The notes under the pieces are model-generated. The model was not told where the DNA came from. It saw only the letters and a program-made list of their open reading frames with translations, and did not search any database. Positions 43,168 through 52,585 of a DNA stretch of 64,000 bases are shown piece after piece (position 1 is the stretch's first letter; every line of letters starts with the position of its first letter). Source of the stretch: Alphaproteobacteria bacterium (GTDB lineage: Bacteria > Myxococcota_A > UBA796 > GCA-2862545); contig JACKET010000005.1 in the NCBI GenBank assembly GCA_020632875.1, positions 372,001 through 436,000 of the forward strand. The letters run 5' to 3'. The position numbers and the translations under genes are program-made.

Positions 43168-43188
43168 TCCCGGGGACACGGAGGCACG

Positions 43189-43902
43189 GTGGCGCAGGAG
43201 TATCTCGCGGGCCCACGGTCCCGGCTCAGCGAGCTCGGGTTCGCGTTCCGGGTGTTCATGGAGACCATCCGGGGCTTCCGGACGTTCCACTTCCTCGGGC
43301 CGTGCGTCACCGTGTTCGGGTCGGCGCGGTTCACCGAGGGCCACCCGTACTACGAGCTCGGCCGGAAGGTCGGCGCGAAGCTGGCCGAAGCGGGATTCAC
43401 GGTGATGACGGGCGGCGGGCCCGGTGTGATGGAGGCCGCCAACCGCGGCGCCCGCGAGGCGCACGGGCGTTCGGTGGGCTGCAACATCCTGCTCCCGTTC
43501 GAGCAGTCCGCGAATCCGTACCTCGATGTGGTCGTGAACTTCGAGTACTTCTTCGTCCGCAAGGTGATGCTGCTGAAGTACAGCTACGCCTTCGTCGCGC
43601 TGCCCGGCGGGTTCGGCACGCTCGACGAGATCTACGAGACGCTGACGCTCATCCAGACCGGCAAGATGGCCGGCTTCCCGCTGGTCGTGATGGGCCGCGA
43701 GTTCTGGGGCCCGATGCACGAGCAGCTCGAGCGGATGGCGGCCGAGGGCACGATCGACCCGTCCGACATCGATCGGGTGCTCGTGACGGACGACGTCGAC
43801 GAGGCGGTCGACCACATCGTCGCCGCGAGCCGCGCGTTCGGGCTCGAGGCGCGGATGGTCGTGCGTCCGCACTGGTACCTCGGCGAGCGCGCGCCGGGCT
43901 GA
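43189..43902 (+). CDS. LOG family (TIGR00730-type) Rossmann-fold protein
   Basis: A GTG with GGAGG upstream gives 237 residues. The Rossmann core holds the motif PGGFGTLDEIYE, characteristic of the family, and GGGPGVMEAANRGA. Known members cleave the N-glycosidic bond of cytokinin riboside 5'-monophosphates or of nucleotide monophosphates, and others act on nucleotide signals. Which substrate applies here is not clear. It converges with the histidine kinase gene (15 bp apart). Confidence 0.92.
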   Translation: MAQEYLAGPRSRLSELGFAFRVFMETIRGFRTFHFLGPCVTVFGSARFTEGHPYYELGRKVGAKLAEAGFTVMTGGGPGVMEAANRGAREAHGRSVGCNILLPFEQSANPYLDVVVNFEYFFVRKVMLLKYSYAFVALPGGFGTLDEIYETLTLIQTGKMAGFPLVVMGREFWGPMHEQLERMAAEGTIDPSDIDRVLVTDDVDEAVDHIVAASRAFGLEARMVVRPHWYLGERAPG

Positions 43903-43917
43903 CTCCGTCGAGAAGTT

Positions 43918-45132
<1,215 letters not shown>

Positions 45133-45202
45133 GTCTCCCCCGCGGGACGCGGTTCGCCCTCCACATTAGCCCAGGCGACCGCTCGCGCGGAAACACCTGC
45201 GA

Positions 45203-45925
45203 TCAGGCGCGTCGGGGAACGCCCGTGCCGCAGCCCGGGTACACCCGGCGGTTCGCGCCCGGCAGCGCGTAGCCCTGGAGGAACAACCGACGTGGCGAAT
45301 CGCCCGTGTTCTCGGTGCTCCCGTGGATGACGAACGGACCGAACACCGCGACGTCGCCGGGCTCGAGCCGCACGTCCACGGCGCGGTCGGCATCGACGAG
45401 CGATTCGGGGACCGCGCCGGTCTCGGGATCGGCCACGAACCCGAGCCGATGGGTGCCGGGAATCATGCGGAGCGGCCCGTTGCCGGGCGTCATCGGATCG
45501 ACGGCCATGGCGAGCTCGACGAAGCTCCCGCGACCGTCGACGTCGGTCCACTGGTCGGTGCCGTAGCGGCGGTTCGACGCATCCTGGTGCCAGCCGAAGC
45601 CCACGCCGTCGCCGGGCAGCTTGAAGTGCGCCTGCTGGATGATCTGCACCAGATCGCGGCTCTGCAGGGCCTCGGCGGCGAGCGCGAGGAACCGCGGATC
45701 GTCGCCGAGGGCGGCGAGGCGGGCATCCGCGCCACCGCACCACACGACCCGGTGGACGCGGAACGGGTCGGCGTCCATCACGAACTGCGCCGTGCCGGGG
45801 TCGCCGCCGCCGCGCGCGATGGCGAGCAGGTGGTCGAAGCCCGCGGCGACCTCACGAACCTCGTCGGGGGACAGGACCCCCCGCACGATGGCGAACCCGT
45901 CGGACCCGAGCTGCTCGCGGATCAT
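45203..45925 (-). CDS. Phytanoyl-CoA dioxygenase (PhyH) family Fe(II)/2OG oxygenase
   Basis: 240 residues with the PhyH jelly-roll motifs: FAIVRGVLSPDEV at the start, FGWHQDASN giving His113 and Asp115, and VIHGSTENTG giving His201 for the 2-His-1-Asp iron site. A following Arg in the DSPRRLFLQGYA stretch holds 2-oxoglutarate. Family members hydroxylate lipids, amino acids or natural products. Its ATG overlaps the stop of the coiled-coil protein upstream (ATGA). Confidence 0.92.
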   Translation of the reverse strand: MIREQLGSDGFAIVRGVLSPDEVREVAAGFDHLLAIARGGGDPGTAQFVMDADPFRVHRVVWCGGADARLAALGDDPRFLALAAEALQSRDLVQIIQQAHFKLPGDGVGFGWHQDASNRRYGTDQWTDVDGRGSFVELAMAVDPMTPGNGPLRMIPGTHRLGFVADPETGAVPESLVDADRAVDVRLEPGDVAVFGPFVIHGSTENTGDSPRRLFLQGYALPGANRRVYPGCGTGVPRRA

Positions 45926-46557
45926 TCGGAGTCCTCGTCCTCCGCGTCGGCCTTCTCGCGCTTCAGCTTGCGGAGCTTCGCGGCCGCGAGCGCGTCGCCG
46001 AGGCGCTTCTCGGTCTTCTGGGAGGCGCGGGCCTCGCGGGCCTTCTGCAGTGCGGCTTCGGCGGAGGCGAGGGGATCGCGGCGCTGGAGCGGGTCGGGGT
46101 CGGCACGGTCGACGCCCCGCGCGGCTTCGGCGCGGTCGAGCGCCTGGCGGGCCTTCGCGAACGGGTCGCTCGGGTCGAGGCGCTCCGAAGGGGCCGCGGT
46201 GTCGGGGCCCGCGCCGCGGATCTCGCGGGACTTCGCGATGGCGGCCTTCGCAGCGGCGAAGGGGTCGGCAGGCTCCGGCGGGACGGGCGTTCGGTAGACG
46301 AAGTCCGCTTCGACCGCCGTGGGGTCGTGGGGCTCGGGGGGCTCGACGTCCTGCGCGAGGGGCACGAGCGTGACGTGGCGCGACGCGGCGGACGCCTGGG
46401 GAGGCGGGGGGACCGGGTCGCGACCGAGCGGCGCGGCCGTCACCGGCGCGTCGTCGGCATCCGACAGATCGAGATCCATCTCCGCCGCGCGCTTCCGCAG
46501 CTCTGCGGCGCGCGCCAGGATCGCGTCGACGTCGATGTCCTCGTCCTCTCCGCCCAT
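45922..46557 (-). CDS. Acidic coiled-coil/disordered hypothetical protein, 211 aa
   Basis: The protein starts MGGEDEDIDVDAILARAAEL. A Pro/Ala-rich middle (PVPPPPQASAASR) is followed by repeats with PFAAAKAAIAKSREI, PFAKARQALDRAEAA and PLASAEAALQKAREA, spaced about 40 residues apart, each a short helix after Asp-Pro. The end is highly charged (KRLGDALAAAKLRKLKREKA). No enzyme motif. The ATGA overlap with PhyH implies they are made together. The motif resembles a peptide-binding or scaffold module. Function unknown. Confidence 0.72.
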   Translation of the reverse strand: MGGEDEDIDVDAILARAAELRKRAAEMDLDLSDADDAPVTAAPLGRDPVPPPPQASAASRHVTLVPLAQDVEPPEPHDPTAVEADFVYRTPVPPEPADPFAAAKAAIAKSREIRGAGPDTAAPSERLDPSDPFAKARQALDRAEAARGVDRADPDPLQRRDPLASAEAALQKAREARASQKTEKRLGDALAAAKLRKLKREKADAEDEDSE

Positions 46558-46582
46558 CGGCTCCTCCGTGCCGCAGGATACG

Positions 46583-47419
46583 TCAGAGGGCGAGGATTCG
46601 TTGCACGTCGGCGTCGGGCAGGGGCGTCCCGGCGACGGCCAGATCGCGCGCCATGTGGGCGGGATCCGTGGTTCCCGTGAGGGGGAGCATGTCGAGCGCG
46701 ATGGCGAGCATGAAGAGCACCTGGGCCGGCGTGCAGTCGCGCTCCCTGGCGATCGCGGCCACCTCGCGGTGGTTCCAGACGGCCCGGTTGGCCGTCAGCA
46801 GCGAGAACCCCTGGTACACGACGCCGTGTTGGGCGCAGAACGCGCGGATGTCGGCGTCCCAGGCGCGATCGGCGTAGCACCGGTTCTGGACGAACGCGGG
46901 CTTGATGCGCGCCTCCTCCCAGAACATCCGCAGCTGGGCGAGGGACACGTTCGACACGCCGAGCAGCCGCACGCGGCCGTCGTCGAACAGCTCCTCCATG
47001 GCGGCCCAGGCCTCCTGGTCGGCCGCGCCGAGCCCGGGGTGCTGCGAGGGCCCGTGGAGGACGAGGCTGTCGAGGTACTCGACGCCGAGGTGCTCGAGGG
47101 ACGACTCGAACGACTGCCAGACCTGCACGGTGACCGGCGCGGCGGGGTCGTAGGGGAGGCGCTCGTCCTGGCCGGCGCGGAACGTGAACTTGGTCTGGAG
47201 GAAGAGCTCCGCGCGGCGGCCGTCCGCGAGGAACGGCGCGATGGCCGCGCCCACGCCGGCCTCGAAGTAGTGCTTGCGCTGGTTCGCGGTGTCGATCGCG
47301 CGGAACCCCGCGGCGAGCGCGTGGCGGACGAGGGTTTCGGTGCGGTCCTCCTTCCAGGCGGTGCCGTACATGAACGTGGGTACCGGGACTCCCCGGACGG
47401 AGCGCAGCGGAGCGGGCAT
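46583..47419 (-). CDS. Aldo/keto reductase family oxidoreductase
   Basis: The ATG at 47419 follows GGGAGG at six-base spacing. The 278 residues have the AKR layout of a TIM barrel. The catalytic set reads Asp43 and Tyr51 in DTANQRKHYFEAG, Lys77 in LQTKF and His122 in LVLHGPS. The extra residues between Asp43 and Tyr51 are typical of one AKR subgroup, the one with an ANQRKHY-type loop. LLGVSNVSLAQL and a C-terminal VLFMLAIAL..LTGT replace the usual nucleotide-binding end. NADPH use is likely. Substrate unknown. Confidence 0.92.
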   Translation of the reverse strand: MPAPLRSVRGVPVPTFMYGTAWKEDRTETLVRHALAAGFRAIDTANQRKHYFEAGVGAAIAPFLADGRRAELFLQTKFTFRAGQDERLPYDPAAPVTVQVWQSFESSLEHLGVEYLDSLVLHGPSQHPGLGAADQEAWAAMEELFDDGRVRLLGVSNVSLAQLRMFWEEARIKPAFVQNRCYADRAWDADIRAFCAQHGVVYQGFSLLTANRAVWNHREVAAIARERDCTPAQVLFMLAIALDMLPLTGTTDPAHMARDLAVAGTPLPDADVQRILAL

Positions 47420-47453
47420 GTGGACCTCCCAGGGCTCTGTAGCCTGGCGTGCC

Positions 47454-47487
47454 TTGGACCGTGGAGCGTGGAGCGTGGACGGTGGAT
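47454..47487. repeat. Degenerate GTCCACG-type heptamer cluster upstream of the aldo/keto reductase
   Basis: Reads TTGGACCGTGGAGCGTGG, AGCGTGGACGGTGGA, the reverse complement of the GTCCACG array at 49081. It lies 35 bp before the aldo/keto reductase ATG. Confidence 0.62.
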
Positions 47488-47525
47488 TGGGGGAGTCCGT
47501 CGGAGGGTCGAGCGGGATCTGCCTC

Positions 47526-47561
47526 ACGCAGATGACGCAGAAGGACGCAGATGACGCAGAG
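47526..47561 (+). repeat. Dispersed core repeat, copy 4
   Basis: Reads ACGCAGATG ACGCAGAAGG ACGCAGATG ACGCAGAGG, with the last bases changed. It lies 107 bp upstream of the aldo/keto reductase start, in the opposite orientation. CTCACCAGAGC follows at 47637. Confidence 0.92.
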
Positions 47562-47841
47562 GGGAGGGCGTCCAGGGTGCGTCCGGCTCTCCTCCCCGTG
47601 CGCTGGAGGTGGACTGGGTGCGGATCGGGAGTGACGCTCACCAGAGCAGGCCGTCAGGCGCCGGTGCGACTCCCGATGGCGGGATTCCGGCTCGTCGTAG
47701 ACGGCGGGGATGGCGGATTCGAGCGTCCGGTCTACCCTTACTCCGCGCGCGGAGCGCGCTGCGCGGCGGGCCTGCGGCCTTGAGACCCGGCTGTCCCAGG
47801 ATCCGGTTTCCCACTGGGTTCGAGCGTCGTGTCGGGGCGGA

Positions 47842-48479
47842 GGGAAACCGGACCCTTCGGGCTCAGCCTGTTCGCTTCGGAGGGGAGGACGAAGGCGCCC
47901 GACTGCTCTGGTGAGCGCGCGTCTCGATCCGCTCCCAGTCCCTCACCACCGACCGGGGAGGAACGCGTTCCGGCTCGTCGGAGACGGCGGGATTCCGGCT
48001 CGTCGGAGACGGCGGGGATGGCGGGTTCGAGCGTCCGGTCTACCGTTACTCCGCGCGCGGAGCGCGCTGCGCGGTGGGCCTGCGGCCGCACTTCGGATCG
48101 GAGACCCGGCTGTCCCAGGATCCGGTTTCCCACGGGGTTCGAGCGTCGTGGCGGGGCGGAGGGAAACCGGACCCTTCGGGCTCAGCCTGATCGCTTCGGA
48201 GGGGAGGACGAAGGCGCCCGACTGCTCTGGTGAGCGCGCCTCTCGATCCGCTCCCAGTCCCCCTCCACCGACCGGGGAGGAACGCGTTCCGGCTCGTCGG
48301 AGACGGCGGGATTCCGGCTCGTCGGAGACGGCGGGGATGGCGGGTGCGAGCGTCCGGTCTACCCTTACTCCGCGCGCGGAGCGCGCTGCGCGGGAGGCCT
48401 GCGGCCGCACTTCGGATCGGAGACCCGGCTGTCCCAGGATCCGGTTTCCCACGGGGTTCGAGCGTCGTGGCGGGGCGGA
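47842..48479. repeat. Two tandem 319-bp units, near identical
   Basis: GGGAAACCGGACCC occurs at 47842, 48161 and 48480, with an exact 319-bp period. Each unit holds GCTCTGGTGAGCGCGC, GATCCGCTCCCAGTCC, two 25-bp CGTCGGAGACGGCGG minisatellite units, ACTCCGCGCGCGGAGCGCGC (a palindrome) and GGCTGTCCCAGGATCCGG. Upstream from about 47580 is a shorter, older unit. Downstream the third copy stops after about 30 bp. The few differences between the two units suggest a recent duplication. Confidence 0.9.
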
Positions 48480-48537
48480 GGGAAACCGGACCCTTCGGGC
48501 TCAGCCTGACCGCTCTGGGCGGGTCGGGAGAGGACAT

Positions 48538-48766
48538 GCCTGTCCATTTCGGGTCTGACCCAAATGGGACACCCGATCCTCTCGTGTGGGAAGGCGTTTC
48601 GCGAGGGCTCTGGCACGATCGGGACAGGCGGATGGACGTTGACCGTGCCTGTCCATTTCGGGTCTGACCCAAACGGGACACCCGATCCTCTCGTGTGGGA
48701 AGGCGTTTCGCGAGGGCTCTGGCACGATCGGGACAGGCAGACGGACCGTGGATCGTGCCTGTCCAT
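48538..48766. repeat. 109-110 bp tandem repeat, about 2.1 copies
   Basis: GCCTGTCCATTTCGGGTCTG begins at 48538 and 48647, and a third start GCCTGTCCATCTCGGGTC at 48757 is cut short. Each copy ends GGCACGATCGGGACAGGC. Within each unit GTCCATTTCGGGTC faces GACCCAAATGGGAC as an imperfect hairpin. No coding potential seen. It does not match the 319-bp unit. Confidence 0.88.
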
Positions 48767-48784
48767 CTCGGGTCCGACTCACCC

Positions 48785-48870
48785 GCGCAGCCCGAAACGC
48801 CAGCCTGCTCTGGTGAATTCCGATTCCGGTCCGCCTGGAGGCCATCTCTGTCGACCCGAACGCCGGGACG
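48785..48870 (+). repeat. Partner segment of the composite repeat, copy 3
   Basis: Segments GCGCAGCCCGAAACGCC, GCCTGCTCTGGTGAATTCC, GGTCCGCCTGGAGGCC and CTCTGTCGACCCGAACG are in the same order as at 60451 and 25609. About 112 bp separate it from the core copy at 48983. Confidence 0.82.
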
Positions 48871-48982
48871 TTCCTCGAGAGCCAAGACGCTGAGCTGGAC
48901 CTTGGCGGTCTTGACGGTCTTCACGGTGCAGTTCCCCTCGAGCGCGTGGGGACACGACGACGCTCGACCCACGACGGCCTCG

Positions 48983-49019
48983 TTTCTGCGTCATCTGCGT
49001 TCTTCTGCGTCATCTGCGT
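48983..49019 (-). repeat. Dispersed core repeat, copy 5
   Basis: Plus strand reads TTTCTGCGTCATCTGCG, TTCTTCTGCGTCATCTGCGT. It is followed by GAGGCGGATCC. It lies upstream of the ferritin-like lipoprotein gene and points away from it. Confidence 0.92.
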
Positions 49020-49061
49020 GAGGCGGATCCCGCTCGACCCTCCGACGGACCCCCGATCCAC

Positions 49062-49131
<70 letters not shown>

Positions 49132-49212
49132 GACAGCACGCGTATTCCCCGCGGATACGCTTTCGTCCCCGGCTCCCGGGGAGGGCTGCTACGCTCCGAG
49201 CGGGAGGCTCTG

Positions 49213-50709
49213 ATGGCTCGCTGGAACCACATGCGCGCGGTGCTGCTGCTCGCGCTCGCGACCGGATGTCCGGACAAGGACACGACCACGCCCACCGAGA
49301 CGGACACCGACACGGATTCCGACGCCGACACCGACACGGATTCCGACGCGGACACGGATTCCGACGCCGACTCCGACGCGGACTCCGACTCCGACGCGGA
49401 CGCGGATGCCGACAGCGACGCCGACACCGACGTGAGCTGTGCGAACCCCACGAGCCTCGAGGGGGGCTTCGTGCAGTGCGACAGCGGCGCCGTCAACCGC
49501 GCGTCCGCGGGCACGTGCAGCCCCGCGACCAACCGCCTGCCGCAGTGCAACGGCACCGAGGACTTCCTCGGCTGCTCGGACGACAGCGAGTGCAACGCCG
49601 GTCCGAACGGCAAGTGCAGCCACTTCGACCCGTTCCTGTTCGACACCGGCACGACGGGCTCCTGCGGGTGCACGTACGCCTGCTCCACCGACGCGGACTG
49701 TGGCGCTGGCGAGGCCTGCGTGTGCGCGGGGCTCCTCGCCGAGAACCCCTACGACCCCGTCCCGCAGCCCGCGACGTGCGTGCCGGCGACCTGTAGCGAC
49801 GACACCGAGTGCACGTCCGGTGCGTGTGGCGTGGGCAGCTGGTTCGACGGGTGCTCCGTGACCGGCGTCATGCAGTGCCGCGAGACGACCGACACCTGCG
49901 TGAGCGACGACGCGTGCAGCACGAACCAGACCTGCGGCGTCAGCCCGTTCTTCGGCGGCGGGTTCACGTGCAGCACCGAAGACTGCGCGATCGGCCGGCC
50001 GTTCCTCGTGGATGGCGAGCTGCGTACCGCGCCGTTGGTCGGGCGCTCCGACTGGGCGGCGCCCACGGGTGAGCACGCCGGGAACGACGCGCTCGCCGAG
50101 CACTGGGCACGCATCGGGGCCCTCGAGCACGCGTCCGTCGCGAGCTTCGCGCGCGTCACGCTCCAGCTGATGGCGCTGGGCGCGCCGCCCGAGATCCTGG
50201 CCGAGACCCAGGCTGCAGCGGCCGACGAGGTCCGCCACGCACAGCTCTGCTTCGGGCTCGCGTCCGCGTATGCCGGGCGCCCGGTGGGTCCGGGGCGGTT
50301 CCCCGTCGATGCGGCGCCGGTCGGGTCCTCGCCGGAGGCCGTGCTGGTGGGCCTGATCGAAGAAGCCTGCGTGCAGGAGACCCTCGCCGCGGCCCAGGCG
50401 CACGTCGAGGCCGAGGGCGCGACGGATGCCGAGGTGAAGGCGGTCCTCACCGCGATTGCGGCCGACGAGACGCGCCACGCCGAGCTCGCGTGGAAGACGC
50501 TCGGCTGGATGCTGGGGGCGTTCCCCGAGCTCCGTCCGCTCGCGACCGCCACGCTGCACGCCGCGATCGACGCGGTCGGCACGGGTGATGGCGGGCCTTC
50601 GCTCCACGCGCCCGAGCACGGGGTGCTGGGGCCGCGCGTGCGCCGCGAGGTCCGCAAGCGCGCGGTGCGCGAGCTTCTCGTGCCGTGCGCGGCTGCCCTG
50701 GCGGCCTGA
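49213..50709 (+). CDS. Lipoprotein with Asp/Ser/Thr spacer, Cys-rich region and ferritin-like diiron domain
   Basis: GGGAGG lies before the ATG. MARWNHMRAVLLLALATGC has lipobox Cys19. Residues about 27-75 are an acidic Asp/Ser/Thr spacer of (DTDSDA)n type. A Cys-rich part (residues 75-265; about 25 Cys, with CGCTYACSTDADCG and SDDTECTSGACG) is followed by a ferritin-like bundle (about 290-430). Its ligands are Glu in GALEHASVASFA, ExxH in ADEVRHAQ, Glu in IEEACVQE and ExxH in ADETRHAE. The order is the same as in the membrane protein at 42175. This domain combination is unusual and suggests an extracytoplasmic diiron role. Confidence 0.9.
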   Translation: MARWNHMRAVLLLALATGCPDKDTTTPTETDTDTDSDADTDTDSDADTDSDADSDADSDSDADADADSDADTDVSCANPTSLEGGFVQCDSGAVNRASAGTCSPATNRLPQCNGTEDFLGCSDDSECNAGPNGKCSHFDPFLFDTGTTGSCGCTYACSTDADCGAGEACVCAGLLAENPYDPVPQPATCVPATCSDDTECTSGACGVGSWFDGCSVTGVMQCRETTDTCVSDDACSTNQTCGVSPFFGGGFTCSTEDCAIGRPFLVDGELRTAPLVGRSDWAAPTGEHAGNDALAEHWARIGALEHASVASFARVTLQLMALGAPPEILAETQAAAADEVRHAQLCFGLASAYAGRPVGPGRFPVDAAPVGSSPEAVLVGLIEEACVQETLAAAQAHVEAEGATDAEVKAVLTAIAADETRHAELAWKTLGWMLGAFPELRPLATATLHAAIDAVGTGDGGPSLHAPEHGVLGPRVRREVRKRAVRELLVPCAAALAA

Positions 50710-50735
50710 CGGGGGTCCGCAGTCCGCGCCGCGGG

Positions 50736-51491
50736 TCAGCGCGCCAGCTGCTCCAGCACCGCGCGGCCCGTGACCCGCGAGCACGCCAGCCCGTCCGGGA
50801 AGTAGGCGCTCTGCATCGCGGAGAGGTCGGTGGCGCCGAGCGATTCGAGGATGCGGTCGAGCTCCGCCCCGCGCTCGGCGGACCGCCAGGCATCGACGGC
50901 CGCCTCGGGCATCGGCAGCACGACCGGCACCACCTCGACGCCGCGGTCCCGCGCCTCCCGCAGGGCCCTGCGGACCGCGGCCAGGCCGTCGGGGTCGGCC
51001 CAGTGGCGCCCCATCTCCGCGCCCCAGGCGTGCGCGTCGTAGCGCCGCGGAGGCGCCCGCTCGAACAACCGTGGCACGCTCAGCCACCGGTCGAAGACCC
51101 CGTAGATCCGGGCCGGTACGCCGCCCATGGCGAACGGACCCCGCCGCAGGCGGTCCGGATCCGGAGTCGCATCGCGCGCCCACAAGAGCTGCTCGGGGTC
51201 TACAGCGGCGACGAGGATGCCCGGCGGGGCCGCGTCCAGGGCGAAGCGGATCTGCGCCACGACCGCGCGCCAGTCGGTGTCGCGGCGGGCCAGGCTCACC
51301 ACGCGGTCCTCGGGCAGGTCGCCCCAGGCGCGCGGCAGGCAGTCCTCGGCGCGGCCCCCCACGATGGCGACCAGCGGTCGGTCCAGCACGTACCGGTGGG
51401 GAGGGCTCGCCGGAGTCCCCCGGAACGCGTGGAGGGCGGCGACCCCGGCACAGGCGGCGGCGACGACGAGCCCCGACGCCCGCCACCGCAT
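50736..51491 (-). CDS. Membrane-anchored SGNH/DltD-like partner of MBOAT, probably degenerate
   Basis: The ATG overlaps the racemase stop (TGATG). The 251 residues begin with a single membrane anchor (MRWRASGLVVAAACAGVAAL). The remainder looks like an SGNH-type fold: VAIVGGRAED in place of the GDS block, then ALREARDRGVEVVPVVLPMP and AYFPDGLACSRVTGRAVLEQL at the DxxH-like end. The expected Ser after GD and the final His are not present: Arg47 follows GG, and Cys/Ser lies in the last motif. This assignment is tentative and rests partly on the neighbouring MBOAT gene. Confidence 0.6.
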   Translation of the reverse strand: MRWRASGLVVAAACAGVAALHAFRGTPASPPHRYVLDRPLVAIVGGRAEDCLPRAWGDLPEDRVVSLARRDTDWRAVVAQIRFALDAAPPGILVAAVDPEQLLWARDATPDPDRLRRGPFAMGGVPARIYGVFDRWLSVPRLFERAPPRRYDAHAWGAEMGRHWADPDGLAAVRRALREARDRGVEVVPVVLPMPEAAVDAWRSAERGAELDRILESLGATDLSAMQSAYFPDGLACSRVTGRAVLEQLAR

Positions 51492-52585
51492 CAGAGCGCG
51501 CCCAGCACTTCGTCGGTGTGCTGTCCGAGCGCCGGCGCCGGGCCCTCCGGCACGCGGGCGCCCGGAATCGGCGGCAGCACGACGCCATCCTGCACGACCC
51601 GCGCGAACTGCGGCTCCCGCACGGCCTCCGCGACGGTGTTCACGGGAGTGACCGGCACGCCGGCCTCCGTCATCCGCCGCATCCAGTCCGCCACGGTCCG
51701 CCCGCGCAGCCGCTGCGCGATCCGCGGCCGCAGCAGGGGCCCCAGCACGGTACGGACGGGCATCGCGAGCTTCCGGACGCGCTTCATGCCGAGCACGTCG
51801 GCGAGCTTCTCCCAGAAGTGCTGCTCGTCGACCACGCCGAGCGCGATCCAGCCGTCCTTCGCGCGGTAGAGGCCGTACTGCGGCATCGCGTAGAGCCGGT
51901 CGCGCTCGAGCCTCCGTCGCATCGGGCCGAGCAGGCGCTTCACGGGCGGCGGCGCCTTCCGCGTCGCGGCGTCGAGCTGGAGGCCGGGATCGACAGCGTC
52001 CCAGGTCCACGTCCACGACAGGAGCGCATCGGCCATCGACACGTCCAGCACGGTGCGATCGCGGTCCCCGAGGAGCGCCCCTCCGATGGCGGAGACCGCG
52101 GCGAGGCTCGTGGACAGGTCGGCCACGGGCAGCACGTTGGCACGGGGCTCGCCGTCGCGACCCCGCTCCATGTGGCACAGCCCGGTGAGCGCCTGGAGGT
52201 TGAGGTCGTGGCCCGGCTCGAGGCGGCGCGGCCCGCCCTGCCCGAACGCGCTGATCCGGCAGTACACGAGGCGCGGATTCAGCGCATGGGCCTCCGCCGG
52301 ACCGCACCCGAGGCGCTCCGTCACGCCGGGTCGGAAGCCCTCCACCACCACGTCGGCCCAGGCCAGCAGCTTCTCGAGGTGCGGCTTGCTCGCCGGGTCG
52401 CGGAGATCGAGGACGACCGAGCGCTTGCCTCGGTTCAACCGGCCGAACAGGTCGCCCATGTGCCGCGCGGGGTCGCCCTTCGGCGGCTCGAGCTTCACCA
52501 CGTCGGCGCCCATGCACGCGAGCACCCAGGTCGCGTAGGGGCCGGGCAGGTTCAGCGTGAGGTCGAGGACGCGGACGCCCTTCAC
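51491..52585 (-). CDS. CaiB/BaiF (family III) CoA-transferase superfamily, alpha-methylacyl-CoA racemase-like
   Basis: GTG at 52585 overlaps the upstream stop (GTGA). The 364 residues start MKGVRVLDLTLNLPGPYATWVLACMGADVVKLE-like, the classical N-terminus. GHDLNLQALTG places His126 and VLPVADLSTS places Asp156, matching the catalytic His/Asp pair of alpha-methylacyl-CoA racemases such as the mycobacterial MCR. Such enzymes epimerise C2 of 2-methyl-branched acyl-CoAs. A CoA-transferase role with a catalytic Asp remains possible. It lies next to an MBOAT gene, so its acyl-CoA may feed it. Confidence 0.88.
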   Translation of the reverse strand: MKGVRVLDLTLNLPGPYATWVLACMGADVVKLEPPKGDPARHMGDLFGRLNRGKRSVVLDLRDPASKPHLEKLLAWADVVVEGFRPGVTERLGCGPAEAHALNPRLVYCRISAFGQGGPRRLEPGHDLNLQALTGLCHMERGRDGEPRANVLPVADLSTSLAAVSAIGGALLGDRDRTVLDVSMADALLSWTWTWDAVDPGLQLDAATRKAPPPVKRLLGPMRRRLERDRLYAMPQYGLYRAKDGWIALGVVDEQHFWEKLADVLGMKRVRKLAMPVRTVLGPLLRPRIAQRLRGRTVADWMRRMTEAGVPVTPVNTVAEAVREPQFARVVQDGVVLPPIPGARVPEGPAPALGQHTDEVLGAL

